64,000 nucleotides of DNA. Origin: Actinomyces capricornis (GTDB lineage: Bacteria > Actinomycetota > Actinomycetes > Actinomycetales > Actinomycetaceae). Where the stretch lies: contig NZ_AP025017.1 in NCBI RefSeq assembly GCF_019974135.1, positions 2,294,001 to 2,358,000 on the forward strand. Reading direction: 5' to 3'. The position numbers and the translations under genes are program-made. The notes beneath the pieces are model-generated. The model did not search any database. It worked only from the letters and a program-made list of their open reading frames with translations, and was not told the origin of the DNA. The first letter of the stretch is position 1, and the number at the start of each line of letters is the position of its first letter. Below are positions 53,614 through 62,575 of the stretch, in pieces.

Positions 53614-53633
53614 AGTGATATAAGTGATATAAT
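53614..53633 (+). promoter_or_regulatory. AT-rich promoter with tandem 9-bp repeats
   Basis: Two adjacent copies of AGTGATATA (53614-53622 and 53623-53631). The second runs into a consensus TATAAT (53628-53633), about 100 bp before the antiporter gene. This is the most AT-rich promoter in the window, and the tandem repeats may be regulator sites. Confidence 0.5.
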
Positions 53634-53731
53634 CGCTGCCATCCGTCACGGGGGAGTGCAAGGACCGGCGCTCGGCCTGAACGGACTCGATAGGGCGCCC
53701 CCGCCGCTGTGGGCCCCGCGAAGGAGCGGAT

Positions 53732-55153
53732 ATGTCGACCAGCACGAGCAAGCGATCGCTGGGGCTCCTCTCGGCGCCGCCCGCGGCGCCCCGCGTCCCG
53801 GATGCGCAGGTGCGCCCCCTCTACCACAAGTACCGGTTCTCGGTGTTCATGGGCATCTTCATCGGGTATGCGGGCTTCTACCTCATTCGCAACAATGTCT
53901 CTCTCGTGTCGGCGGTCCTCAAGGAGCACGACCTCATGACCGCCACGGACATCGGTCTGGTGGCGAATGCTGTCCTGTTCTCCTATGGCTTGTCGAAGTT
54001 CTTCATGGCCATGCTCTCCGATCGGGCGAATGCCCGGTACTTCATGCCCCTGGGCCTGGCCCTGTCCGCCGTGGTCAATCTGCTCCTGGCCTTCGTGCCC
54101 CTCCTGAGCGCGTCCGTGGGCCTGTTCGCCGCGATGATGTTCCTCAACGGGTGGTTCCAGGGCATGGGCTGGCCCCCCTCCGGCCGAGTGCTCGTCCACT
54201 GGTTCTCCACCAATGAGCGCGGCTGGAAGACCTCCATCTGGAACTGCGCCCACAATGTCGGCGGCGCAGGCGTCGGCATCGCCGTGGCCTTCGCCCTCGA
54301 TCAGTGGGCATCGGGGCCGGCCGACTGGAGGCCCGCCTTCTGGTTCCCGGCCCTCATCGCCCTGGTCGTGGCCGCTGTCGCCCTCCTGCTCGTGCGCGAC
54401 CGCCCGGAGGCCGTGGGGCTTCCCCCGATCGAGGAGTACCGCAATGACCCCTCCAAGGTCGAGACCGAGAAGGCCTCGATGCCGTGGCACGAGGTCCTGG
54501 TCAAGCATGTGCTCGTCAACCGGGTGATCGTGCTCCTGGCCATCACCAACGTGTTCGCCTACACCCTGCGCTACGGAGTGCTCAACTGGATCCCGGTGTA
54601 CCTGACCCAGGAGATCCATGGCGCCGATGTCAAGGACGGCCTGCTCGGCTTCGCCATCTACGAGCTCGCCGGCATCGTCGGCACCCTTCTGTGCGGCTGG
54701 GTGTCCGACAAGGTGTTCAAGGGCTGGCGCTCCGGCGCGGGACTGCTGTTCATCGGAGGCGTCGGAATCGCGCTGGCCTGCTACTGGCTGCTCCCGCCCA
54801 CGGCGCCGCTCGGCCTGTTCTACCTGCTGATCGCCATCATAGGCGGCCTCATCTACGGTCCCGTCATGCTCATCGGCCTGCAGGCCATCGATCTCTCGCC
54901 GCGCAATGTCGCCGGTACCGCGGCAGGGTTCACCGGTCTGTTCGGGTACCTGCTCGGTGCCTCCCTCGCATCGACCTGCGTGGGCTACCTCATCGATCAC
55001 TTCGGTTGGAGCGTGACCTACATGTGCCTGCTGGGCGTGGTCGTGCTCGCCATGGTGCTCATGTGGATCGTCGGGCGTGACGAGCGCGTGCTCATGGAGC
55101 AGCACGCCCGCCGCGAGTCCCCGGGGCCCCACGACGCAGCGGCAGGCCACTGA
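53732..55153 (+). CDS. Organophosphate:phosphate antiporter (GlpT/UhpT family)
   Basis: A 473-residue major-facilitator protein with 12 predicted helices in two halves. Family signs: YAGFYLIRNNVSLV in helix 1 (the Arg of GlpT/UhpT helix 1), LNGWFQGMGWPPSGRVLVHW, the OPA signature, and a central cytoplasmic loop (about 205-245). Members exchange sugar phosphates or glycerol 3-phosphate for Pi. A glycerol-3-phosphate role would suit the nearby tagD genes, but the substrate cannot be read. Start ATG 53732 lies 100 bp after a TATAAT promoter. A terminator hairpin follows, shared with the opposing tRNA-His. Confidence 0.88.
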   Translation: MSTSTSKRSLGLLSAPPAAPRVPDAQVRPLYHKYRFSVFMGIFIGYAGFYLIRNNVSLVSAVLKEHDLMTATDIGLVANAVLFSYGLSKFFMAMLSDRANARYFMPLGLALSAVVNLLLAFVPLLSASVGLFAAMMFLNGWFQGMGWPPSGRVLVHWFSTNERGWKTSIWNCAHNVGGAGVGIAVAFALDQWASGPADWRPAFWFPALIALVVAAVALLLVRDRPEAVGLPPIEEYRNDPSKVETEKASMPWHEVLVKHVLVNRVIVLLAITNVFAYTLRYGVLNWIPVYLTQEIHGADVKDGLLGFAIYELAGIVGTLLCGWVSDKVFKGWRSGAGLLFIGGVGIALACYWLLPPTAPLGLFYLLIAIIGGLIYGPVMLIGLQAIDLSPRNVAGTAAGFTGLFGYLLGASLASTCVGYLIDHFGWSVTYMCLLGVVVLAMVLMWIVGRDERVLMEQHARRESPGPHDAAAGH

Positions 55154-55232
55154 GCACGCCCGGGAGTAGGGCCAGCGCTCCCGAGCTGATGGCGTGGGGG
55201 CGGTGCGCATGCAGTGGCGGCATATGCAGAAG

Positions 55233-55258
55233 GGTCCCGGCCCTGGCGGGCCGGGACC
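55233..55258. terminator. Terminator between the antiporter gene and tRNA-His
   Basis: Perfect 11-bp stem GGTCCCGGCCC / GGGCCGGGACC with a four-base TGGC loop, between converging transcripts. Confidence 0.8.
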
Positions 55259-55267
55259 GTGAGGCGG

Positions 55268-55341
55268 GGTGGCTGACGGGGTTTGAACCCGCGACCTCCT
55301 GGACCACAACCAGGCGCTCTGCCGACTGAGCTACAGCCACC
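55268..55341 (-). tRNA. tRNA-His (GTG)
   Basis: Minus-strand cloverleaf with acceptor stem GTGGCTG / CAGCCAC and anticodon loop TTGTGGT (GTG, His) on a CCTGG/CCAGG stem. The T-arm is GCGGG-TTCAAAC-CCCGT. The G at position -1 (complement of base 55341) opposite discriminator C is the histidine identity pair. CCA is not encoded. Confidence 0.95.
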
Positions 55342-55553
55342 ATGTGCGAGTGCCTCGCAACAGGACGGTACTTTATCGGCACATCAGTGCCGGAACCAAA
55401 CGGGTCCCCGTGCACTGCATCACGTCGCGTCGTCGCCCCGTGAGCGGCCCTGAGCCGGCGCCACCGAGCCTTTGCGCGAGCCTCTGCGCCACCATGCCCC
55501 CAGTGCCCCTGCGCACTTGACGGCGGATGCGCCCGCGGATGCCCGTGCCGGGC

Positions 55554-56201
55554 CTACGGTGCCGGGGTGGCCGGGGTGGCCACGGTGGGGGAGGCGGTGA
55601 TCGCCGCCGCGGCCGCCTTGCACTCCTCGGAGGTGGGGCCCTCCCCGGCCGGGAAGAGGATGGAGCGGTAGTAGCGCAGCTCGTCGATGGACTCCAGGAT
55701 GTCGGCCAGGGCCCGGTGCCCGCCGCGCTTGTCCGGGGAGTGGAAGAAGGTGCGCGGGTACCAGCGCTTGGCCAGCTCCTTGATCGAGGAGACGTCCACC
55801 ACCCGGTAGTGCAGGTGGTTGATGAGCTCGGGCATGTCCCGGCTGAGGAAGGCCTTGTCGGTACCCACGGAGTTGCCGGCCAGCTGGGCGGTGCGGGGCT
55901 CGGGGACCAGGGAGGTCACGTGCTCCATGATCCGGTCCTGGGCCTGGGGCAGGCTCATCCCGCCCTCGAGCTCGGCGAGAAGCCCCGAGGCGGTGTGCAT
56001 GGAGCGCACGAAGTCATCCATCTGCTCCAGGGCGGAGGCGGGAGGGGTGATGAGCAGATCGAGGCCCGCCCCCAAGGGTCTGAGCTCGTAGTCGGTGACG
56101 ATGACCGCGACCTCGATGAGCGCATCCGCACTCAGGTCCAGTCCCGTCATCTCGCAGTCGATCCACACCAGGGGATCGGAGGTCGTCATCTGTCGGCTCA
56201 C
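55554..56201 (-). CDS. orn: Oligoribonuclease
   Basis: A 215-residue DEDDh 3'-5' exoribonuclease that degrades 2-5 nt RNAs and pGpG. Motifs: WIDCEMTGLD (Asp and Glu), NSVGTDKAFL (Asp), and GGHRALADI (His and Asp), with YRVVDVSSIKELAKRWYP between. The last 25 residues are an Ala/Thr/Pro tail. Two starts are possible: GTG 56201, exactly six bases after a TAGACT box and so leaderless, or ATG 56189, which has no good Shine-Dalgarno. The first is preferred. Confidence 0.95.
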   Translation of the reverse strand: MSRQMTTSDPLVWIDCEMTGLDLSADALIEVAVIVTDYELRPLGAGLDLLITPPASALEQMDDFVRSMHTASGLLAELEGGMSLPQAQDRIMEHVTSLVPEPRTAQLAGNSVGTDKAFLSRDMPELINHLHYRVVDVSSIKELAKRWYPRTFFHSPDKRGGHRALADILESIDELRYYRSILFPAGEGPTSEECKAAAAAITASPTVATPATPAP

Positions 56202-56207
56202 AGGAGG

Positions 56208-56213
56208 AGTCTA
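56208..56213 (-). promoter_or_regulatory. -10 box of orn, leaderless layout
   Basis: TAGACT on the minus strand, ending six bases before GTG 56201. It is the same box and spacing as before ATG 36766. Confidence 0.5.
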
Positions 56214-56387
56214 GTCCTCGCCCACCGCCCCGGGCGCACGGCCCTCATGGGGACAACCCGGGTACCACCTGGGGAGCGGGGAGGGATGACCCCCCGGGGT
56301 CCCAGTCGCGCCGGCCCGGGAGACGGTAGTGTCTCTAAGTGGTAACGGCTATCCGCCCTTGTCCTCTCGACCCCTGTGGAGTCCTCA

Positions 56388-59156
56388 ATGACTGACTACT
56401 CAGCGCCGGAGCGCTCGGCACCGCGCCGGCTCGGCAGCTCCTACCTCCTCGAAGCGCTGATCGGCTCAGGGGCCCAGGGCGAGGTGTGGCGCGGACGCCG
56501 GGTGGACTCCCAGGAGCCGCTGGCCTTCAAGATCCTGCGCGCCGACCTGGTGGACAACCCCGACGTCATCGACCGGTTCATCAAGGAGCGCTCCACGCTC
56601 ATGCGGGTGCGCAGCCCCTACGTGGTGGCCATCCGAGACGTCGTCATCGAGGGGCAGACCTTCGCCATCGCCATGGACTACGTCGAGGACGGGGACCTGC
56701 GCGACCTGCTGCGGGCCGAGGGCACCATGACCCCCGCCGGCCTGGCCGCCATGGGCCTGCGCATCAGCCAGGGCCTGGGCGCCGTCCACGACGCCGGCGT
56801 CGTGCACCGCGATATCAAGCCCGCCAACATCCTCCTCAGCGGCCTGCCCGCCCCCGGCGACGACGGCGCGGCGCCGGCAGGGCCCTCGGGAGGCACCGGC
56901 GTGGCCATCTCCGCCTCCGCCCAGACCGCGCTCACCCCCCAGTCCCTCCCGGCCCCCGACACCGTGGTGCCCCGGGTGGCCGACTTCGGCGTGGCCCGGA
57001 TCTGCGACGCCTTCACCTCGGCCCACCTCACCGGCGCCATCGGCACGCCCCTGTACATGGCGCCGGAGATCCTCTCGGCCCAGGCCCCCACCCCGGCCGC
57101 GGACATCTACTCCCTGGGCATCATGCTCTACGAGATGGCCTGTGGCATCACGCCCTTCGTGGGGGAGCCCGCCCGACTCCTGGCCCAGCACGCCCGCTAC
57201 GAACCGGGCCGGCCCGACGGCGTCCCCGACGCACTGTGGGAGCTCATCGCCTCCATGCTGGCCAAGCAGCCCTCCAGCCGTCCCCCCATCGCCTACATCA
57301 TCCAGCGCCTGGAGGTGCTCCAGACCGCACTGGCCGGCCTGCCCGCGGCCCGCCGCCTGCCCGCGCCCCCGGTCTCCACCATCTCCACCGTCCCCTACGA
57401 CTGGGACCAGGCCTCCGACGCCGCCACCCCCGGCGCCCCGGCGGGGGCCTCCCCGACGCCGGTGCACGGGGAGACCCTGGTGGGGCAGACCTCCTCGACG
57501 CTCCCGCAGGCGCCAGGAGTGCCGGGAGCGCCAGGAGCGTCGGGGGTCGAGGCGGCGAGCGTCACCCCCGCCGCCGCCACCCCCTACAGCGCCTACCAGC
57601 AGCCCCACCAGGGCGCCGCCTACCAGGGTGCGGCCTATCAGGGCGCGGCGGGCTACCCGGGCGCCCCCTACCAGGGGGCCGCCCCCTACCCGGCGGGCTC
57701 CGGCGCCCAGCCCACGGCCGCGGGCGTCCCCGGTGCCCCCTCCGGCCCCGGTGCCCCGGGCTCCACGGCCGCCAGCGCCCCGGGTGCCCCGGGCGTTGCC
57801 GCCTTCGCGGGGCACGGCGCTGCTGGAGCCGGGGGCTACACCCCGCCAGGCCTGGCCGTGGAGGGCCAGGACGGCGGCGGGGCGCCCACGAGGCGCAAGC
57901 GACGCCGTCGCCTGTGGATCCCCGCCGCCGCAGCCCTGGTGGTCATCGCCGTCGTGGCCGCCGGCGTCGTGTGGTGGCGCTCGTGGGGCACCGCCGAGGC
58001 CGACAACGGATGGGCCGTCTCCCTGCCCACCAGCGGTTCGGTGCGCGAGGACCAGCGCATCTCCAACCAGAGCGAGGCGCGCGTCTCGCCCACCGGGGCG
58101 ATGTACGCCATGACCACCTCCGAGGGGCTGCAGCTCTACGACGCCACCGGCACTAGCAAGAAGCCGGTGTGGACCGGGGACTGCGATGAGCACACCTTCT
58201 GGAACGACGAGACCCTCCTGTGCCAGGAGCTCGGGGGGGACGACATCCTGGTGGGCAAGGACGGCAAGACCCGGTCGATCCCCGGGAAGATGGAGTCCTT
58301 CGACATGATCGGCGCCACCCCCGAGCTGGCCATCGTCGCCGACACCTCGGACGGCGGCGGCTCAGCCCCCCTCAGGGCCTTCGACTCCGCGGGCAAGGAG
58401 GTGTGGACGGTCTCGGGGAAGTACTCCACGGGCAGCGTCGCCAATGGCTTCGTCCTGGTCTACCAGGCCAGCGGCAACCAGATCCAGGTGCTCTCAGCCA
58501 AGAGCGGTGATGTCATCGCCTCCCGGGGCGACGTCTTCAGCGGGACCGGCAGCGACAAGGAGCGGCCCGGTGCCGACCTCTTCCCCACCCAGCGCCCCGG
58601 GGGCTTCGACATCTCCACGGGGAGCGAGGCCTTCGCCCTGGTGTCCAAGGACAGCGTCACCATCTACAAGGCCGACGGCACCCAGTTCTCGACGATCAAG
58701 GGCAACTTCTCCAATGTGCCGCCCCTGGCCACCTCCGAGCCCCTGGACGCCGAGGCGCTCGCCGAGGCCTACACCGCCATCGCGAAGAGCCCCGGCTCGA
58801 ACCACGCCTTCGGCCAGGGCAAGAGCGTCGAGCTGACGGTCGACACCCACGGCTGCACGGCCAAGGCCAACGGCAAGGACCTGGCCCTGCCCGAGCTCTC
58901 CTCCGGGCAGGACTGCGCCATCACCCCCGTCGGCGTGCTGCGCAACAACGTCCTGCTCGTCCAGTTCGGTCTCTCGACCTTCTCCGGCTCCCAGGGCACC
59001 ACCCTGCTGGCCATCTCCCTGGAGGACGGTGAGCCGGTCTGGCAGTACGAGGGGATGCTCTCCTACGTCCTCCAGCCCGCCAGCGGCGGCAGCGGTGGGC
59101 GCGCCATGCTGACCCAGGGCAGCGACGACCTCGTCATCATCTCGCTGGTGTCCTGA
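56388..59156 (+). CDS. Transmembrane Ser/Thr protein kinase (PknB/PknF type)
   Basis: About 922 residues. The kinase domain (about 18-310) has G-loop IGSGAQGEVW, Lys48 in AFKIL, HRDIKPAN (catalytic Asp142), DFG (Asp199), and APEIL. About 40 Ala/Pro/Gly/Ser residues are inserted between the catalytic loop and DFG, longer than in most PknB kinases. A Pro/Ala/Gly/Tyr-rich region (about 340-500) holds repeats of the type YQGAA. A basic RRKRRRR stop-transfer, one membrane helix (about 509-530) and an extracellular domain (about 535-922) with repeated strands like a PQQ-type beta-propeller sensor follow. ATG 56388 has GGAG six bases upstream. Convergent with the FHA-ABC gene, a likely substrate. 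Confidence 0.93.
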   Translation: MTDYSAPERSAPRRLGSSYLLEALIGSGAQGEVWRGRRVDSQEPLAFKILRADLVDNPDVIDRFIKERSTLMRVRSPYVVAIRDVVIEGQTFAIAMDYVEDGDLRDLLRAEGTMTPAGLAAMGLRISQGLGAVHDAGVVHRDIKPANILLSGLPAPGDDGAAPAGPSGGTGVAISASAQTALTPQSLPAPDTVVPRVADFGVARICDAFTSAHLTGAIGTPLYMAPEILSAQAPTPAADIYSLGIMLYEMACGITPFVGEPARLLAQHARYEPGRPDGVPDALWELIASMLAKQPSSRPPIAYIIQRLEVLQTALAGLPAARRLPAPPVSTISTVPYDWDQASDAATPGAPAGASPTPVHGETLVGQTSSTLPQAPGVPGAPGASGVEAASVTPAAATPYSAYQQPHQGAAYQGAAYQGAAGYPGAPYQGAAPYPAGSGAQPTAAGVPGAPSGPGAPGSTAASAPGAPGVAAFAGHGAAGAGGYTPPGLAVEGQDGGGAPTRRKRRRRLWIPAAAALVVIAVVAAGVVWWRSWGTAEADNGWAVSLPTSGSVREDQRISNQSEARVSPTGAMYAMTTSEGLQLYDATGTSKKPVWTGDCDEHTFWNDETLLCQELGGDDILVGKDGKTRSIPGKMESFDMIGATPELAIVADTSDGGGSAPLRAFDSAGKEVWTVSGKYSTGSVANGFVLVYQASGNQIQVLSAKSGDVIASRGDVFSGTGSDKERPGADLFPTQRPGGFDISTGSEAFALVSKDSVTIYKADGTQFSTIKGNFSNVPPLATSEPLDAEALAEAYTAIAKSPGSNHAFGQGKSVELTVDTHGCTAKANGKDLALPELSSGQDCAITPVGVLRNNVLLVQFGLSTFSGSQGTTLLAISLEDGEPVWQYEGMLSYVLQPASGGSGGRAMLTQGSDDLVIISLVS

Positions 59157-59166
59157 GGCCCTGGGA

Positions 59167-59210
59167 GGCGCTGAGGCCCGGCGGCGCCCGCAGGCGCCCG
59201 CCTCAGCGCC
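59167..59210. terminator. Terminator between kinase and FHA-ABC genes
   Basis: Perfect 11-bp arms GGCGCTGAGGC (59167-59177) and GCCTCAGCGCC (59200-59210) enclose a GC-rich inner stem. The right arm overlaps the stop codon of the ABC gene. Confidence 0.65.
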
Positions 59211-61965
59211 GGCCGCGGCGGACCAGGCCGATGAGGCACAGGCACAGGCACACCAGGCCGATCGCCGAGAGGATCCCGTAGTTCATCAGCCACTGGCCCA
59301 CCTCGTGATCCCACAGGCCGTCCTTGCGGGTGGGGATGATGGTGTTCATCTCCGTGGTGGCCGCCGCCATGGCATAGCCCCAGCGGGCGGGCATGAACCA
59401 GCTCAACTGCTCGAAGACCGCGCGGCCATCGATGGGGATGATCCCGCCGGAGAGCACCAGCTGGGCCATGATCGAGACCACCAGGACCGGCATCACCTGC
59501 TCGGAGGAGGAGACGAAGGCCGAGACGGCCAGTCCGAGCAGTCCCGAGACGAAGGCCACGGCCCAGCAGCAGAAGGCCAGCTCCAGTCCAGGACTGCCCA
59601 TCAGGACGGCGTCGGAGGGGGCCTTGTTGAGGGCCAGGGCGATCCCCACCATGACGGCGGTCTGGACGGTGACGATGAGGGCCAGGACGATCGCCTTGGC
59701 CATCATGTAGGACCCGGATCGCAGCCCCACGGCCTTCTCCCGTAGGAACACGTCCCGCTCGCCGACGAGCTCGCGGATGGTGGCGGCCATGCCGGAGAAG
59801 GCGGCGCCGGTGATGAGGATGACGAGCAGCTCGATGGCCTGGGTGGAGTAGATGATGACCGGGTTGTCGGGGGTGGGATCGGGGTAGTCGGGGATGGACA
59901 GGCCGTCGGAGCCCTCGATGGCCTTGGTCAGCAGCCCCATGATCACCGGCAGGATGAGCATGAAGGCCAGGTAGGAGGGGTCGGCGGCGATGATCCGCAG
60001 GTGCCTGCGCACCAGGGTGGAGATCTGCCGGACGGCCGACTGCTTGGCCGTGCGCCGCTGCTCGGGGGCGGGGGTGGACTGGGCGGGGCGGGCCCCGCCC
60101 CGACGGGTGGAGGGCACGGTGGCCTCCAGGTGGGCCCGCAGTTCGGTGGTGTGGTTGCGGATGAGGGCGTAGACATCGGCGTAGCCGTCGACGGCGGGGG
60201 GATCGGGCAGCGTGCCCTTGGGGGCGTTGAGCAGGAGCTGGCCGCGCGCGGCGATCTCGCCCAGGCGAGCGCGGAAGTAGGGCAGCACCTCGCGCGGGGA
60301 TCCGTAGTAGACGGGCTTGCCCCCCGCCGCCAGGATGAGGACCTTGTCGGCCCGGTCGATGTGGTTCTCGTTGTGGGTGACCACCACGACGGTGCGGCCG
60401 GTGTCGCCGGGGCGGGTGCCATGGGCCAGGGATGCCAGCAGATCCATGACATCGCGGTCCAACTGGGGGTCAAGCCCCGAGGTGGGCTCGTCGAGGAAGA
60501 GCAGGCTGGGGCGCGTGAGCAGCTCGATGGCCGTCGAGACGCGCTTGCGCTGCCCGCCGGAGAGCTTCTTGACCCGCTTGTCCACGTGGGCGCTGAGATC
60601 CAGGTCCTCAAGGACCTCGGCGATCCGCTGCTTGCGCTCGGCCTTGGTCACGTCCTTGGCGAAGCGCAGCTCGGCGGCGTACTCCAGGGTCTGGCGCACT
60701 GTCAGGGCTGCGTGGACGACGTCGTTCTGGGGCACCACACCGATCTTGTTGCGCATGACCGGGTAGTGCTCGTAGACATCCAGCCCATCGAAGAGGACCT
60801 GGCCCTCCTGGGCCTTCTGCTCGCCGGTGAGCGCCTTGAGGAGGGTGGACTTCCCGGCACCCGAGGGGCCCACGACGGCCAGCAGCTCGTTGCCCGGCAG
60901 GGAGAAGGAGATCCCGTCCAGCAGGGTGAGCTGGCCTGAGTTGACCCGGAAGGTCAGGTCCTTGCCCACCAGCTCCCCGCTGACACCCCCGGAGACCTGG
61001 ACCTCGCACAGGCCATCGGGGCTGATCGACACGAAGGTCGAGCCCATGCCGACCACGACCGGCTGAGTGACCTGCACGGTGGGCACGCGCTGGCCGGCCA
61101 CGTAGATGCCGTTGGTCGAGCCCAGGTCGGTGACCACGATCCCCTGGGGCGTCAGGTCGACGCGGGCATGATGCTTGGAGACCAGCGGGTCGTCCAGGAC
61201 CAGGGCGTTGTCCGGTGCGCGCCCGATGGTGCCCGAGGAGGTGATGCGGAAGGACTGCAGGACCTTGCGCGGGGAGGAGGCGGCCTCCCCCGAGGCGGGG
61301 GACGGCGGGGGAGTGGGGGCGATGACGGTCGCCGCTGGGGCTGCCGAGGACATGGCGCCGGCAGGTGCGGGCTGGGGCATGCCGGCCATGGGGCTCGACG
61401 GCGCCGAGGCGACGGCGCGCACCTGCTGGGCGGTCAGGGCCGCTCCCGAGGCGGCGACCGGGGCGGGCCGGGGGATGGGGGCCTGCTGGGGGACCGGGGG
61501 CGGCGTCGTCGGGCCGCTCGGGCCGGGGGGCTGCATGGCACCGCCCACCTGGGGGCCGGAGGCGGCCCTCGGCGCGGGGGCGGGAGGCGCATAGGGCTGC
61601 GGCCCCGGAGTGGCGGAGGGCGCCTGCTGGCCGGCGGGACCGGGGCCCTGGGGCGGGGCGGTGGCCACAGGCGTCAGGCCCAGGGCGGGCCCGGAGGCGT
61701 CACCCAGTTGGATGCGCGTGCCCTGGTTGATGAGGGCCTCGCGGGTGACCACGCCGTCGACCAGCATGCCGTTGCGGCCCTGGCAGGTGACCTGCCACCC
61801 GGCCGGGGTGGGGGTCAGGAGCAGGTGCGTGCGCGAGACCAGGGGGTGGATGATCTGCACCGCGCAGTCCGGGGAGCGCCCCACCGTCAAGGGGCCGGTG
61901 AAGGTCTGGGGCTCACAGGAGGCCTGAGCGGAGAGTTGGCGCACGACAAGCGCGGTGGGAACCAC
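59203..61965 (-). CDS. FHA-FHA-ABC exporter, Rv1747-like
   Basis: About 920 residues, one polypeptide. FHA1 (about 25-80, VGRSPD and SRTH) and a Pro/Ala-rich linker with many Pro residues (95-225) precede FHA2 (about 240-305, IGRAPDN, SKHHAR, STNG). The ABC ATPase follows, with Walker A GPSGAGKST (about 363), signature LSGGQRKR (about 468), and Walker B LLFLDEP (about 488), then an ABC-2 permease half with six helices (about 655-918). M. tuberculosis Rv1747 has the same order, is phosphorylated by PknF, and is linked to export of envelope glycolipid; this gene faces a kinase in the same way. GTG 61965 is preferred because AAGGA lies eight bases upstream; ATG 62010 would add 15 residues. Confidence 0.92.
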   Translation of the reverse strand: MVPTALVVRQLSAQASCEPQTFTGPLTVGRSPDCAVQIIHPLVSRTHLLLTPTPAGWQVTCQGRNGMLVDGVVTREALINQGTRIQLGDASGPALGLTPVATAPPQGPGPAGQQAPSATPGPQPYAPPAPAPRAASGPQVGGAMQPPGPSGPTTPPPVPQQAPIPRPAPVAASGAALTAQQVRAVASAPSSPMAGMPQPAPAGAMSSAAPAATVIAPTPPPSPASGEAASSPRKVLQSFRITSSGTIGRAPDNALVLDDPLVSKHHARVDLTPQGIVVTDLGSTNGIYVAGQRVPTVQVTQPVVVGMGSTFVSISPDGLCEVQVSGGVSGELVGKDLTFRVNSGQLTLLDGISFSLPGNELLAVVGPSGAGKSTLLKALTGEQKAQEGQVLFDGLDVYEHYPVMRNKIGVVPQNDVVHAALTVRQTLEYAAELRFAKDVTKAERKQRIAEVLEDLDLSAHVDKRVKKLSGGQRKRVSTAIELLTRPSLLFLDEPTSGLDPQLDRDVMDLLASLAHGTRPGDTGRTVVVVTHNENHIDRADKVLILAAGGKPVYYGSPREVLPYFRARLGEIAARGQLLLNAPKGTLPDPPAVDGYADVYALIRNHTTELRAHLEATVPSTRRGGARPAQSTPAPEQRRTAKQSAVRQISTLVRRHLRIIAADPSYLAFMLILPVIMGLLTKAIEGSDGLSIPDYPDPTPDNPVIIYSTQAIELLVILITGAAFSGMAATIRELVGERDVFLREKAVGLRSGSYMMAKAIVLALIVTVQTAVMVGIALALNKAPSDAVLMGSPGLELAFCCWAVAFVSGLLGLAVSAFVSSSEQVMPVLVVSIMAQLVLSGGIIPIDGRAVFEQLSWFMPARWGYAMAAATTEMNTIIPTRKDGLWDHEVGQWLMNYGILSAIGLVCLCLCLIGLVRRGRR

Positions 61966-62270
61966 TGCGGCAGTCCTTCCGGGGTGGGGGCGGGGGCCAG
62001 TGGTCACCATACTGGTCCTGCGGATCGCTCAGGGGCCCAAGAGCGAGCGCAATGCCATACCCTGGGGAGGGCTGCCCAGCTCGCGCCGACGGTCCATGCC
62101 GACTCACCGCCGCGGCTCCCGGTTACCCCTGCCGTCCACTCGCGGTCGACTATCGAGCGCCGCGGCCCGCTGCGCGGCGCTGCCGGGGTCTGCTGTCTGA
62201 TCCGCTGCTTGATCGCCGGCTGGGGCTGACGGCCCGCGATGCCGTAGGCTGGGGCGGCGCCGCGGCGCAC
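61966..62270. other. Gap between the FHA-ABC gene and tRNA-Arg
   Basis: About 305 bp. It should contain the ABC promoter (minus) and the tRNA promoter (plus). No gene and no clear promoter could be supported. Confidence 0.35.
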
Positions 62271-62346
62271 GCCTCCGTAGCTCAATGGATAGAGCATCGG
62301 CCTTCTAATCCGCAGGTTCCCGGTTCGAGTCCGGGCGGGGGCACCA
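62271..62346 (+). tRNA. tRNA-Arg (TCT)
   Basis: Cloverleaf with acceptor GCCTCCG / CGGGGGC (one T-G pair), D-arm GCTC/GAGC, anticodon loop CTTCTAA (TCT, reads AGA), T-arm CCCGG-TTCGAGT-CCGGG, and an encoded CCA (62344-62346). Only the three central pairs of the anticodon stem (TCGGC against TCCGC) are Watson-Crick. No duplicate of its 3' end was seen downstream, so there is no sign of an integrated element here. Confidence 0.93.
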
Positions 62347-62525
62347 ACGATTCTTCAGTGATCCCAACGACGATGCCAACGATTGCTGCCTCTCCGCCGA
62401 TACGCCGGGGAGGCCTGGTTGAGGCCTGGCCGTGGTGGGGTGCATCCTGGAGGCGAGGATCGATCGAGAGCCAGCACATGACCGTGAGAGCGGAGTCCCG
62501 AGGTCCACCGGTTCCAAGACGCAGA

Positions 62526-62558
62526 TATGGGGGCGCCCCATGTAGGGGCGCCCCCATA
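62526..62558. terminator. Terminator between tRNA-Arg and the small genes
   Basis: Perfect 14-bp stem TATGGGGGCGCCCC / GGGGCGCCCCCATA with a five-base loop. Confidence 0.75.
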
Positions 62559-62575
62559 CGGGAGAGCACTGCTGG

